Shown piece by piece: positions 41,801-49,485 of a stretch of DNA of 64,000 nucleotides. Origin of the DNA: Mycolicibacterium psychrotolerans (GTDB lineage Bacteria > Actinomycetota > Actinomycetes > Mycobacteriales > Mycobacteriaceae); contig NZ_AP022574.1 in assembly GCF_010729305.1 (NCBI RefSeq), positions 2,666,001 through 2,730,000 on the forward strand, written 5' to 3'. A program made the position numbers and the translations under genes. Numbering within the stretch: the stretch's first letter is position 1; each line of letters opens with the position of its first letter. The notes under the pieces are model-generated. The model had not been told where the DNA came from and made no database searches. It was given only the letters and a program-made list of their open reading frames with translations.

Positions 41801-44800
41801 CAGGTCACCGGACCCGACGGTGTGCTCGCGTCGGCGGCGCGCACGATCCTCGATCAGCTGGGCCTGGGCGCCCCGTTCGTCACGCCGGATTCCTCAGCGG
41901 ACGCGGAGCTAATCGATCTGGTCACCGCCGAACTGGGGTCGGACTGGCCGCGCCTGGTGGCGCCGTCGTTCGACGCCCGCAAGGCGGTGCTGCTCGACGA
42001 CCGGTGGGCCAGTGCCCGTGAGGATCTCGTCAAGATCTGGCTGATGGAGCCCGACGAGGTCGAGGCGCAATGGTCTCGCCTGGCGGAGCGCTTCGAGGGC
42101 GCAGGCCACGTGGTCGGCACCCAGGCGACGTACTGGCAGGGCAAGGCGCTTGCTGCGGGACGTACCGTCCACGCATCGCTGTACGCCCGCGCGGCAGCGG
42201 GGGCGGAGAACCCGGGCAAGGGTTGCTACAGCGACGAGGTCGCGGTCGTCACCGGCGCCTCGAAGGGCTCGATCGCCGCCTCGGTGGTTGCGCAGCTGCT
42301 CGCCGGTGGTGCGACCGTCATCGCGACGACGTCCAAGCTGGACGACTCCCGGCTCGGCTTCTACCGCAATCTCTACCGGGACAACGCGTGCTTCGGCGCC
42401 CAGCTCTGGGTGCTGCCGGCGAACATGGCCTCCTACAACGACATCGATGCGCTGGTCGAGTGGGTCGGCACCGAGCAGACCGAGAGCCTCGGGCCCAAGT
42501 CGATCCACATCAAGGACGCGCTGTCGCCGACGTTGCTGTTCCCCTTCGCCGCGCCGCGGGTGGGTGGCGACCTCTCCGACGCCGGTGCGCGCTCGGAGAT
42601 GGAGATGAAGGTCCTGCTGTGGGCCGTGCAGCGGCTGATCGCCGGGCTGTCCCACATCGGTGCCGACCGCGACATCGCGGCCCGACTGCACGTGGTGCTG
42701 CCGGGCTCGCCCAACCGCGGCATGTTCGGCGGCGACGGCGCCTACGGCGAGGCCAAGGCCGCGCTGGACGCGGTGGTGTCGCGCTGGAAGGCCGAGACCT
42801 CGTGGGCGCAGCGGGTCAGCCTGGCTCACGCGCTGATCGGGTGGACCCGCGGGACCGGGCTGATGGGCCACAACGACGTCATCGTCGATGCGGTCGAGGA
42901 GGCCGGGGTGACCACCTACTCGACCGAGCAGATGGCCAGCATGCTGCTGGACCTGTGCGACGTCGAGTCGAAGGTTGCGGCGGCTCAGGAACCTGTGCAG
43001 GCCGACCTGACGGGCGGACTGGCCGAGGCCGACCTCGACCTGTCCGAGCTGGCCGCGAAGGCCCGTGACGACGCCGCAGAGGCGCCGGCCGAGGAGGAGA
43101 CCGAGGAAGAGGCTGCCGGCCATACGGTTTCGGCTCTGCCGTCCCCGCCGCGTCCCGTCCCGGCATCCCCGGCGCCGGAGTGGGCCGACCTCGACGTCGA
43201 CCCGGCCGATCTCATCGTCATCGTCGGCGGCGCCGAACTGGGTCCGTACGGCTCGTCGCGCACCCGCTTCGAGATGGAGGTCGACAACGAGCTCTCGGCG
43301 GCCGGCGTGCTCGAGCTGGCCTGGACGACCGGGCTGATCACGTGGGAGGACGACCCGCAACCGGGTTGGTACGACACGGAATCCGGCGAGCTCGTCGACG
43401 AGTCCGAGCTGGTCGAGCGGTATCACGACACCGTGGTGGAGCGTTGTGGCATCCGCGAGTTCGTCGACGACGGTGCTATCGACCCCGATCACGCGTCGCC
43501 GCTTCTGGTCAGTGTGTTCCTGGACAAGGACTTCCGGTTCGTGGTCTCCAGCGAGGCCGACGCGCGGGCGTTCGTCGAGTTCGACCCGGAGCACACCGTG
43601 GCCCGGCCGATTCCGGACAGCGGTGACTGGGAGGTGATCCGCAAGGCGGGCACCGAGATTCGCGTGCCGCGAAAGACGAAGCTGTCGCGGACCGTGGGCG
43701 CCCAGATTCCCACCGGCTTCGATCCGACGGTGTGGGGCATCAGCCCCGACATGGCGACCTCGATCGACCGGGTGGCGCTGTGGAACATCGTGGCGACCGT
43801 GGACGCGTTCCTGTCGTCGGGGTTCACCCCGGCTGAGCTGATGCGGTGGGTGCACCCGAGCCTGGTGGCCTCCACGCAGGGCACCGGCATGGGCGGCATG
43901 ACGTCGATGCAGACCATGTACCACGGCAACCTGCTGGGTCGCAGCAAGCCCAACGACATCCTGCAGGAGGTGCTGCCCAACGTCGTTGCGGCACACGTCA
44001 TGCAGTCCTATGTCGGCGGCTACGGCGCGATGGTGCACCCGGTCGGTGCATGCGCGACCGCGGCGGTCTCGGTCGAGGAGGGCGTCGACAAGATCCGCCT
44101 CGGCAAGGCCGAGTTGGTCGTGGCGGGCGGCTTCGACGACCTGACGCTCGAGGCGATCATCGGATTCGGTGACATGGCGGCCACCGCCGACACCGAGATG
44201 ATGCGCGCCAAGGGCATCAGCGACTCGAAGATCTCCCGGGCGAACGATCGGCGCCGGCTCGGCTTCCTGGAGGCCGAGGGCGGCGGCACGATTCTGCTGG
44301 CCCGTGGTGACCTGGCGGTGAAGATGGGTCTGCCGGTGCTCGCGGTGGTCGCGTACGCGCAGTCGTTCGCCGACGGCGTGCACACCTCGATCCCGGCACC
44401 CGGGCTCGGCGCGCTGGGCGCCGGTCGTGGCGGCAGGGACTCGGTGCTGGCCCGTTCGCTGGCCAAGCTGGGCGTGGGTGCCGACGACATCGCGGTGATC
44501 TCCAAGCACGACACCTCGACGCTGGCCAACGACCCCAACGAGACCGAGTTGCACGAGCGGCTCGCGGCCTCACTGGGCCGGTCCGACGGGGCGCCGCTGT
44601 TCGTGATCAGTCAGAAGAGCCTGACCGGCCACGCCAAGGGCGGTGCCGCGGTCTTCCAGATGATCGGGTTGTGCCAGGTCCTGCGCGACGGCGTCATTCC
44701 GCCGAACCGCAGCCTGGACTGTGTGGACGACGAGCTGGCGACCTCGGCGCACTTCGTGTGGCCGCGGGAGACGCTGCGGCTGGGCGAGAAGTACCCGCTC

Positions 44801-45103
44801 AAGGCCGGTCTGGTGACCAGCCTCGGGTTCGGTCACGTCTCGGGCCTGATCGCGCTGGTGCATCCGCAGGCGTTCCTGGCCACGCTGACTCCCGAGCAGC
44901 GGGCGGACTACACCGCCCAGGCCCAGGAGCGCACGCTGGCCGGTCAGCGCAGGCTGGCCTCGGCGATCGCGGGCGGACAGCCGCTGTATGAGCGGCCCGC
45001 CGACCGGCGCTTCGACCACGATCACCCGGAGAAGGCGCAGGAAGCGGCCATGCTGCTGGACATGGCGTCCCGACTCGGGGAGAACGGCGTGTATCAGCGG
45101 TGA
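35813..45103 (+). CDS. fas: Type I fatty acid synthase, single-chain FAS-I
   Basis: 3096 residues from GTG 35813; cytosolic multifunctional synthase making C16-C26 acyl-CoA from acetyl- and malonyl-CoA. Domains in order: acetyltransferase (AGHSQG, Ser155), enoyl reductase with FMN-type barrel (LAGMTPTTVDAKIV, ~430), dehydratase hot-dog (GDHNPIHTD, ~1250), malonyl/palmitoyl transferase (GHSVGEYTA, Ser1459), an Ala/Pro linker (~1765-1795), ACP (DGASSRRNQM, Ser1833/1834 candidate for phosphopantetheine), ketoreductase (VVTGASKGS, ~2145) and ketosynthase (GACATAAVS, Cys2747). acpS follows at once. A charged patch near residues 997-1010 is encoded by repeat-like DNA (38800-38832). Confidence 0.98.
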   Translation: MTINDQHRATTSSESEGGPAFESLAGAHALVDRLHAGEPYAVAFGGQGGPWLENLEELVNSAGIESEISQLVAEAELLLEPLARELVVVRPIGFEPMKWIRALAADEPLPALKDLTTAAISGPGILLTQMAAQRALKRQGLDLEGHPPVAIAGHSQGVTAVESLKAGGARDAELLAIGQLIGAAGSLVSRRRGMVGRGDKSPMVSVTNVDPARMAELLDEFAQDVRTVLAPALSIRNGRRSVVITGTPEQLARFELYCEKITEREEAERKNKTRGGAIFRPVFNQLNVEVGFHTPRLADGVDLVEEWAARTGLDRDLTRMLTEHIFIKPVDWVSEVEGLAAAGAKWIIDLGPSDTVTRLTAPVIRGLGIGIVAAATRAGQRSLFTVGAAPDVAPAWSSYAPTPVALPGGSVKASTKFTRLTGRSPILLAGMTPTTVDAKIVAAAANAGHWAELAGGGQVTEEIFDARIQELTQLLEPGRAVQFNSLFLDPYLWKLQVGGKRLVQKARQSGAPIDGVVVTAGIPDLEEAVDLIEELNTVGITHVTFKPGTVDQIKSVIKIAAEVPARDVIVHIEGGRAGGHHSWEDLDDLLLSTYGELRKYRNITICVGGGVGTPERAAEYLCGDWAKAYGFPAMPVDGILVGTAAMATKEATTSPAVKRMLVETSGTDTWVGAGRAINGMASGRSQLGADIHEIDNAASRCGRLLDEVAGDADAVAERRDEIIAAMAATAKPYFGDAGDMTYLQWLQRYVELAIGAGDSTAETMAPGSPWLAVTWRDRFADMLKRAEARLSEKDFGPIETLFGADGDALLDDPQSAIAALLTRYPDAETVRLHPADLPFFVTLCKTPGKPVNFVPVIDKDVRRWWRSDSLWQAHDARYTADQVCIIPGTQAVAGITRVDEPVGDLLDRFEQEIVDRVLASGAQPVPVVSRRQARADVSGPLAVVLDSPDVLWAGRTAINPVHRIGAPGEWQVNDVPGKPSATHPNTGARLELAADSDRRAGAERPGDVAVTLSVPLSDIWIEIRFTLPSCTVDGGMPIVTVEDASKAMRAVLAIAAGVDGPDALPAVVDNTATVTVEWDPEKVADHTGVTATFGAPLAPGLTLVPDALVGLCWPAVFSAIGSAVTGDDFPVVEGLLSLVHLDHAAHLLATMPSTKAELTITATASAATDTEVGRVVPVIVTIADSEGTALATLEERFAIRGRTGPAELTDPPRAGGAITDNATDTPRRRRRDVVVNAPVDMSAFAVVSGDHNPIHTDRAAALLAGLKTPIVHGMWLSAAAQHAVTATDGRATPPARLVGWTSRFLGMVLPGDEIEFRVDRVGIDRGAEIVEVAAKVGGELVMAATAQLAAPKTVYAFPGQGIQSKGMGMDVRARSKAARKVWDIADKFTRETLGFSVLHVVRDNPTSLIASGVHYHHPEGVLYLTQFTQVAMATVAAAQVAEMREQGAFVEGAIACGHSVGEYTALACVSGVYELPALLEVVFHRGSKMHDIVPRDAQGRSNYRLAAIRPSQIDLDDADVKDFVAEISERTGEFLEIVNFNLRGSQYAIAGTVAGLEALEEEVERRREMSGGKRSFILVPGIDVPFHSSVLRVGVADFRRALERVMPEDTDPELLVGRYIPNLVPRPFTLDRDFVQEIRDLVPAEPLDEILADYDTWRNERPAELCRKLVIELLAWQFASPVRWIETQDLLFIEEAAGGLGVERFVEIGVKNAPTVAGLATNTLKLPEYSHNTTEVLNAERDAAVLFATDTDPEPDIEDTPPAPASAEPEAVPAEAAPAAPAPAAAPSGGPRPDDLTFDASDATMALIALSAKIRIDQIEPLDSIESITDGASSRRNQMLVDLGSELNLGAIDGAAEADLAGLKSQVTKLARTYKPFGPVLSDAINDQLRTVFGPSGKRPAYLTERVTKTWELGEGWAKHVTVEVALGTREGSSVRGGALGGLHDGALADAAAVDKTIDAAVAAVAARRGVSVALPSAGGAGGGVVDSAALGEFAEQVTGPDGVLASAARTILDQLGLGAPFVTPDSSADAELIDLVTAELGSDWPRLVAPSFDARKAVLLDDRWASAREDLVKIWLMEPDEVEAQWSRLAERFEGAGHVVGTQATYWQGKALAAGRTVHASLYARAAAGAENPGKGCYSDEVAVVTGASKGSIAASVVAQLLAGGATVIATTSKLDDSRLGFYRNLYRDNACFGAQLWVLPANMASYNDIDALVEWVGTEQTESLGPKSIHIKDALSPTLLFPFAAPRVGGDLSDAGARSEMEMKVLLWAVQRLIAGLSHIGADRDIAARLHVVLPGSPNRGMFGGDGAYGEAKAALDAVVSRWKAETSWAQRVSLAHALIGWTRGTGLMGHNDVIVDAVEEAGVTTYSTEQMASMLLDLCDVESKVAAAQEPVQADLTGGLAEADLDLSELAAKARDDAAEAPAEEETEEEAAGHTVSALPSPPRPVPASPAPEWADLDVDPADLIVIVGGAELGPYGSSRTRFEMEVDNELSAAGVLELAWTTGLITWEDDPQPGWYDTESGELVDESELVERYHDTVVERCGIREFVDDGAIDPDHASPLLVSVFLDKDFRFVVSSEADARAFVEFDPEHTVARPIPDSGDWEVIRKAGTEIRVPRKTKLSRTVGAQIPTGFDPTVWGISPDMATSIDRVALWNIVATVDAFLSSGFTPAELMRWVHPSLVASTQGTGMGGMTSMQTMYHGNLLGRSKPNDILQEVLPNVVAAHVMQSYVGGYGAMVHPVGACATAAVSVEEGVDKIRLGKAELVVAGGFDDLTLEAIIGFGDMAATADTEMMRAKGISDSKISRANDRRRLGFLEAEGGGTILLARGDLAVKMGLPVLAVVAYAQSFADGVHTSIPAPGLGALGAGRGGRDSVLARSLAKLGVGADDIAVISKHDTSTLANDPNETELHERLAASLGRSDGAPLFVISQKSLTGHAKGGAAVFQMIGLCQVLRDGVIPPNRSLDCVDDELATSAHFVWPRETLRLGEKYPLKAGLVTSLGFGHVSGLIALVHPQAFLATLTPEQRADYTAQAQERTLAGQRRLASAIAGGQPLYERPADRRFDHDHPEKAQEAAMLLDMASRLGENGVYQR

Positions 45104-45125
45104 CCCGTGAGATAGCGTGCTGCCC

Positions 45126-45518
45126 GTGGGCATCGTCGGGATAGGCATCGACCTCGTTTCCATCCCGGACTTCGCCGAGCAGGTGGACCGGCCGGGCACG
45201 GTGTTCGCCGAGACGTTCACGCCAGGGGAGCGGCGCGACGCCGCCGACAAGAGTTCGTCGGCGGCGCGCCACCTGGCGGCGAGGTGGGCGGCCAAGGAGG
45301 CCGTGATCAAGGCATGGTCGGGGTCGCGGTTCTCCAAGAGGCCGGTGCTGCCCGAGGCGATCCACCGGGACATCGAGGTGATCACCGACATGTGGGGCCG
45401 TCCGCGGGTCCGGCTCTCGGGTGCGGTGGCCGAGCATCTCAAAGAGGTGACCATCCACCTGTCGCTGACCCACGAGGCGGACACCGCCGCGGCGGTCGCG
45501 ATCCTCGAGGAGCGGTAG
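45126..45518 (+). CDS. acpS: Holo-[acyl-carrier-protein] synthase
   Basis: 130 residues from GTG 45126 (VGIVGIGIDLVSIPDFAEQ), the length of M. tuberculosis AcpS; GTG 45117 would add three residues. Transfers 4'-phosphopantetheine from CoA to the ACP domain of the adjacent FAS-I. Mg-binding Asp in GIGIDLVSI and Glu in RWAAKEAVIKAWSG are present. 22 nt after fas, in the conserved fas-acpS operon. Confidence 0.96.
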   Translation: MGIVGIGIDLVSIPDFAEQVDRPGTVFAETFTPGERRDAADKSSSAARHLAARWAAKEAVIKAWSGSRFSKRPVLPEAIHRDIEVITDMWGRPRVRLSGAVAEHLKEVTIHLSLTHEADTAAAVAILEER

Positions 45519-45539
45519 CGCCGGACTACCCTCGACGCC

Positions 45540-46886
45540 ATGAGCGATCTCGTCCAGCGCGTGCGTGACGTGCTGCCCTCGGTGCGGGCCGACCTCGAGG
45601 ATCTGGTGCGCATCGAGTCGGTCTGGGCCGACCCGCGGCGCCGCCCGGAGGTGCAACGCAGCGCCGCGGCGGTGTCGAAGCTGTTGTCCGACGCCGGTTT
45701 CGGTGACGTTCGCATCGTCGCCGAGGGCGGGGCGCCGGCGGTCATCGCCCACCACCCCGCGCCCGACGGGGCGCCGACGGTCCTGTTGTACGCCCACCAC
45801 GACGTGCAGCCAGAAGGCGACGCCGGGGCGTGGCACTCCGCGCCGTTCGACCCCACCGAACGCGACGGCAGGCTCTACGGACGTGGCACCGCCGACGACA
45901 AGGCGGGCATCGCCACGCATCTGGCAGCGTTCCGCGCCCACGGTGGCAATCCGCCGGTCGGGGTGACCGTCTTCGTGGAGGGGGAGGAGGAGTCGGGGTC
46001 GCCCTCGCTGTCGCGGCTACTGGCTGCGCACAAGGACGCGCTGGCCGCCGACGTCATCGTGATCGCCGACTCCGACAACTGGAGCACCGACATCCCGTCG
46101 CTGACGGTCTCGTTGCGGGGTCTCGCCGATTGCATCGTCGAGGTCGCGACCCTCGACCACGGACTGCACTCGGGCATGTGGGGCGGGGTGGTGCCCGACG
46201 CGCTCACGGCCCTGGTCCGCCTGCTGGCCGGCATGCACGACGACGACGGCAACGTCGCCGTGGAGGGGCTGCACGAATCCGTCGCCGCCGACGTCGACTA
46301 CACCGCCGAGCGGGTGCGTGCCGACACCGGGTTGCTCGACGGGGTGCGCGAGATCGGTTCCGGGTCAGTGGCGCAACGGCTTTGGGCCAAGCCTGCGATC
46401 ACCGTCATCGGCATCGACACCACCCCGATCGACAAGTCGTCGAACACCCTCATCCCGTCGGCGCGGGCGAAGGTGAGCATGCGCGTGGCGCCCGGCGGTG
46501 ACGCCGCGGAGCATCTGGCCGCGCTGACCCGTCACCTGGAGCGGCACGCGCCGTGGGGCGCGCGCGTCACCGTCACGCCCGGCGACGTCGGCCAGCCGTA
46601 TGCCATCGACGCCGGCGGACCGGTGTACGACGCGGCGCGGGAGGCTTTCCGGGAGGCGTGGGGCACGGACGCCGTCGACACCGGTGTCGGGGGATCGATT
46701 CCGTTCATCGCCGCGTTCGCGGGCGCGTTTCCGGATGCCAAGATCCTCGTGACCGGTGTGGAGGATCCGGACACCCAGGCGCACAGCATCAACGAGAGCC
46801 TGCACCTGGGCGTGCTGGAGCGGGCCGCGACCGCCGAGGCGCTGCTTCTCGAGAAACTCGGATCAGACCGACAGGTCGCGCCGTAG
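45540..46886 (+). CDS. M20-family metallopeptidase/dipeptidase (Rv2522c homologue)
   Basis: 448 residues from ATG 45540. Zinc-site motifs: YAHHDVQPEGD (His and the catalytic Asp), RLYGRGTADDKAG (bridging Asp) and FVEGEEESGSPS (catalytic Glu pair). The dimerisation lid domain (~190-350) is present, and HSINESLHL near the C-terminus provides the last His. Cytosolic. Follows acpS by 21 nt, and its last 24 bp overlap the convergent bcp gene. Confidence 0.93.
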   Translation: MSDLVQRVRDVLPSVRADLEDLVRIESVWADPRRRPEVQRSAAAVSKLLSDAGFGDVRIVAEGGAPAVIAHHPAPDGAPTVLLYAHHDVQPEGDAGAWHSAPFDPTERDGRLYGRGTADDKAGIATHLAAFRAHGGNPPVGVTVFVEGEEESGSPSLSRLLAAHKDALAADVIVIADSDNWSTDIPSLTVSLRGLADCIVEVATLDHGLHSGMWGGVVPDALTALVRLLAGMHDDDGNVAVEGLHESVAADVDYTAERVRADTGLLDGVREIGSGSVAQRLWAKPAITVIGIDTTPIDKSSNTLIPSARAKVSMRVAPGGDAAEHLAALTRHLERHAPWGARVTVTPGDVGQPYAIDAGGPVYDAAREAFREAWGTDAVDTGVGGSIPFIAAFAGAFPDAKILVTGVEDPDTQAHSINESLHLGVLERAATAEALLLEKLGSDRQVAP

Positions 46887-47336
46887 CTTCGCCACGTGGC
46901 CGGTGGCGCGGATGTTGTACTGCGCCACCTCGATCTTGCCCTTCTCGTCGACGACGAAGGTGGAGCGGATCACGCCCTGCACGGTCTTGCCGTACATCGT
47001 CTTCTCGCCGTAGGCGCCCCATGCCTCCAGCACGCTGCGGTCGGGATCCGAGAGCAGCGGAAAAGTGAGTCCCTCCTTGTCGCGGAACTTCGCGAGCTTC
47101 TCGGGCTTGTCGGGCGAGATGCCGACGACGTCGAGGCCCGCCTCGTTGAGTTCGGCGAGGTTGTCCCGGAAGTCGCACGCCTCCTTGGTGCAGCCCGGCG
47201 TGGAGGCGGCCGGGTAGAAATACACGATGACTCTGCGGCCTCCGAAGTCCGAGAGTTCGACGGTCTTGCCGTCGGCGTCGGGAAGGCTGAACGCAGGCGC
47301 TGTGTCGCCGGCCTCGAGCCGGGTTTTCTGCGGCAT
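46863..47336 (-). CDS. bcp: Thiol peroxidase, bacterioferritin comigratory protein (PrxQ)
   Basis: 157 residues from ATG 47336; the longer open frame is not needed. Atypical 2-Cys peroxiredoxin: TPGCTKEACDFRD holds the peroxidatic Cys and, five residues on, the resolving Cys, as in PrxQ/BCP. VIVYFYPAAS precedes it. Reduces hydroperoxides using thioredoxin. Matches Rv2521 in the conserved neighbourhood; overlaps the M20 peptidase 3' end. Confidence 0.95.
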   Translation of the reverse strand: MPQKTRLEAGDTAPAFSLPDADGKTVELSDFGGRRVIVYFYPAASTPGCTKEACDFRDNLAELNEAGLDVVGISPDKPEKLAKFRDKEGLTFPLLSDPDRSVLEAWGAYGEKTMYGKTVQGVIRSTFVVDEKGKIEVAQYNIRATGHVAKLRRDLSV

Positions 47337-47441
47337 GGGTCGTGGTCTCCTGGTGATCTGTGACCGGGCGCTGCGGTGCGCACCGGCTGAACTAGGGTAG
47401 TGCGGCAGGACAAGGGCGGGCGGAAACAGGCGGAGGCATAC

Positions 47442-47666
47442 GTGGCGGATCGTGATCCCGACACCATCAAGGCCGAGATCGACGAGGCACGCGATCAGTT
47501 GGCCGTGACCGTCGACTCGTTGACGGCGCGGGCCAACCCGCGGCGGCTCGCCGACGACCTGAAGGCGGGCGTGGTGCGCTTCGTCAAGCGACCGCCGGTG
47601 GCCATCACGCTGGCCGGGGTCGGCGTTCTGGTGCTCGTGGTGACCGTGCGGCGCGCTCGCCGCTGA
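47442..47666 (+). CDS. DUF3618 membrane protein (Rv2520c homologue)
   Basis: 74 residues from GTG 47442 (VADRDPDTIKAEIDEARDQL), with GGAGG 7 nt upstream. An amphipathic N-terminal helix (DUF3618; ANPRRLADDLKAG) is followed by one membrane helix (VAITLAGVGVLVLVVTV) and a basic tail. Divergent from bcp. Function unknown; conserved in mycobacteria. Confidence 0.88.
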   Translation: MADRDPDTIKAEIDEARDQLAVTVDSLTARANPRRLADDLKAGVVRFVKRPPVAITLAGVGVLVLVVTVRRARR

Positions 47667-48184
47667 CACATTCAGCGACGACGCGCCGAACGGAACCAGT
47701 CGGAGAAGGAAAAGCCGGGCGGGTTCGCGACGCGTCCGAGTCGGCTGCAGCTGTGGACCAGCACCGGACGTGGTGCGACGCTGTTCTCAGCCGCGCCGTC
47801 TGTCGCGATTCCGGTCGACACCGGTTCCGCCAGCCCTGACATCAGCTAATTTCCTCGTTTCGTGCCGCAAAGGTGACCCCGAACGGTTCCCCTGCTCAAC
47901 AGCTAACGGAACAGTAGCACCGGCTTCGCTCTTTGCCCAGCGCAATCGCCATCTTTTCGACGGCTCCGTCGAATGTCGGTTACCGTAAGTCGAGTTTGAC
48001 GCCTGGGGCTATTGCGGTCCGGACGGTGACTTCTAGCACATCGGTGGCCGATCGAGTGCGATTACACAAAGATTTTTCAAGATCGTCAATTACTCGGCCT
48101 GGCGACGGCCGGTAGAGACGGTCGCGAGATCGCCGACCGAGTCATCTACGCTGACGGCTGACCCACGAGCAAAGGAGACGCGCG
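47667..48184. other. 518-bp gap without recognisable gene
   Basis: Lower G+C than the flanks, with several short frames of poor codon bias. I see no tRNA, IS or hairpin terminator. Position corresponds to where M. tuberculosis carries a PE gene between the DUF3618 gene and ldtB; no PE-like start is visible here. Confidence 0.5.
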
Positions 48185-48562
48185 ATGGCGTGGTTTCTCG
48201 CCCTGCAGGGCCCGTCCCAACCGAGTCACCAGGCTTCGGTGTACGAGCTGCAGGATCTGACCGACGTCGATCAGCTCGCGCAGGAGCTCGTCAGCGCTGT
48301 GACGCTGGACCGTGTGGTCCCGATTCCGGCGATGTTGCCGCAGAACAACCGCAAGCGGCAGAAGGTCACGCTTTACGTGCGGCCCGCCGCCTGGGCGATG
48401 TGGACCTTCTACGAACTCAGCGAGGATGACCGCCGCGCGCTGATGAAGGACAACCCGCTCGTGCAGGCCATCCAGCAGCATCAGCAGCAGCACGTCGGAC
48501 AGCCGGGTGCGCAGGTCAATCCTCTGCTCGGGCAGCCGGGGCCGGGCGCGCCACGGCGCTGA
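48185..48562 (+). CDS. Conserved hypothetical protein with Gln/Pro-rich tail
   Basis: 125 residues from ATG 48185 with AAAGGAGA upstream. The N-terminal 85 residues are a compact domain (VYELQDLTDVDQLAQEL, KRQKVTLYVRPAAWAMWTF). The C-terminal 40 residues are Gln/Pro/Gly-rich (IQQHQQQHVGQPG). No signal peptide or membrane segment. Codon use fits the host. Not recognised. Confidence 0.75.
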   Translation: MAWFLALQGPSQPSHQASVYELQDLTDVDQLAQELVSAVTLDRVVPIPAMLPQNNRKRQKVTLYVRPAAWAMWTFYELSEDDRRALMKDNPLVQAIQQHQQQHVGQPGAQVNPLLGQPGPGAPRR

Positions 48563-48656
48563 GCCCGCATCTCATCACTTTTCGGCCGGTCCGCCGTCGC
48601 GACGCTGTAGGTTCTCAGGTCACGTCTGAACCATCGCTGGACCGAAGAGGTGTTCC

Positions 48657-49415
48657 GTGCGGCTACCGTTCCTTGCCCTGCCGGCCGGCTGGTTGCTGCT
48701 CGCCGCGCTGTGGTCTCCGGTGGCCACCGCCGAACCCGACGTCGCGCCGGCGACACCGGGGGAACCTGTCGTGGCGGCCGCAGCCGACCCCGTCGCCGCG
48801 CCCGTCGCCGCGCCCGTCGACGCGCCTCCCGAGGGCGCTGTCGTGTCGCCGCCCCCGGCGACCACCACCAGCCCGGACGGCTGGACTCTCACCGTGGGCG
48901 CCAAGGACGAGACCCAGAAGATCATCGCGCCGTTGACGACGGCGATCTCGTCCCGGGAGTACGAGGTCGGCGGCGTCTTCACCGCATCGATGTCCGGGCC
49001 AGACGAGGACGCGCCGCCGCGCGGCTCCCTCGAAGTCGGCTACCAGATCGGCTGCGGCATCGACATGAGCACGTCCAACGGTGTCTCGCTCACGGGAACC
49101 GCCGGCATCAACCCGTCAATAGGCATTCTGGGCACCGACGTCATCTCGCCGTTCCCGGAAGGCGTCCTGCCAGGTATCGGGGGCAACCTCGGCGGCGGTA
49201 TCACGATCGGACTGAAGCCGGGCATCATCAACATGGTCAAGGTGACGGAGAAGCAGTTCATCGGCGCCGAACCGTGGGTCATGGTGAGCGGCTTCCGCAT
49301 CAAGATCGACGGCTGCGTCGGCGAGTCGTTCATCCGCTCGTACGCGGTGCTGACCCGCTCGACCGACGTCTCGGACGCGGTGCTGGCCTACTACGGCGAG
49401 ACGAAGAAGGTCTGA
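48657..49415 (+). CDS. MspA-family porin-like protein with Ala/Pro N-terminal extension
   Basis: 252 residues from GTG 48657. Signal peptide (LPFLALPAGWLLLAALW, cut near ATA-EPD), then an ~50-residue Ala/Pro/Val stretch absent from MspA. The MspA domain follows: DGWTLTVGAKDETQ, REYEVGGVFTASMSG, RGSLEVGYQIGCGIDMS and EPWVMVSGFRIKIDGCVG. MspA forms octameric outer-membrane channels in fast growers. This form has two Cys and a linker that might attach to peptidoglycan or arabinogalactan; channel activity is inference. Confidence 0.8.
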   Translation: MRLPFLALPAGWLLLAALWSPVATAEPDVAPATPGEPVVAAAADPVAAPVAAPVDAPPEGAVVSPPPATTTSPDGWTLTVGAKDETQKIIAPLTTAISSREYEVGGVFTASMSGPDEDAPPRGSLEVGYQIGCGIDMSTSNGVSLTGTAGINPSIGILGTDVISPFPEGVLPGIGGNLGGGITIGLKPGIINMVKVTEKQFIGAEPWVMVSGFRIKIDGCVGESFIRSYAVLTRSTDVSDAVLAYYGETKKV

Positions 49416-49485
49416 ACGGACCCGCCCCTGGTCCGTCGTACCCGCGCCTCGCTACATTCGAGCACGACAGCGAGGAGGGAGTCTC

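Noticed and set aside
47770..47988. 72-codon frame in the gap before 48185
   Set aside because: No ribosome site, Arg/Ser-rich shadow-like composition, no PE-type N-terminus.
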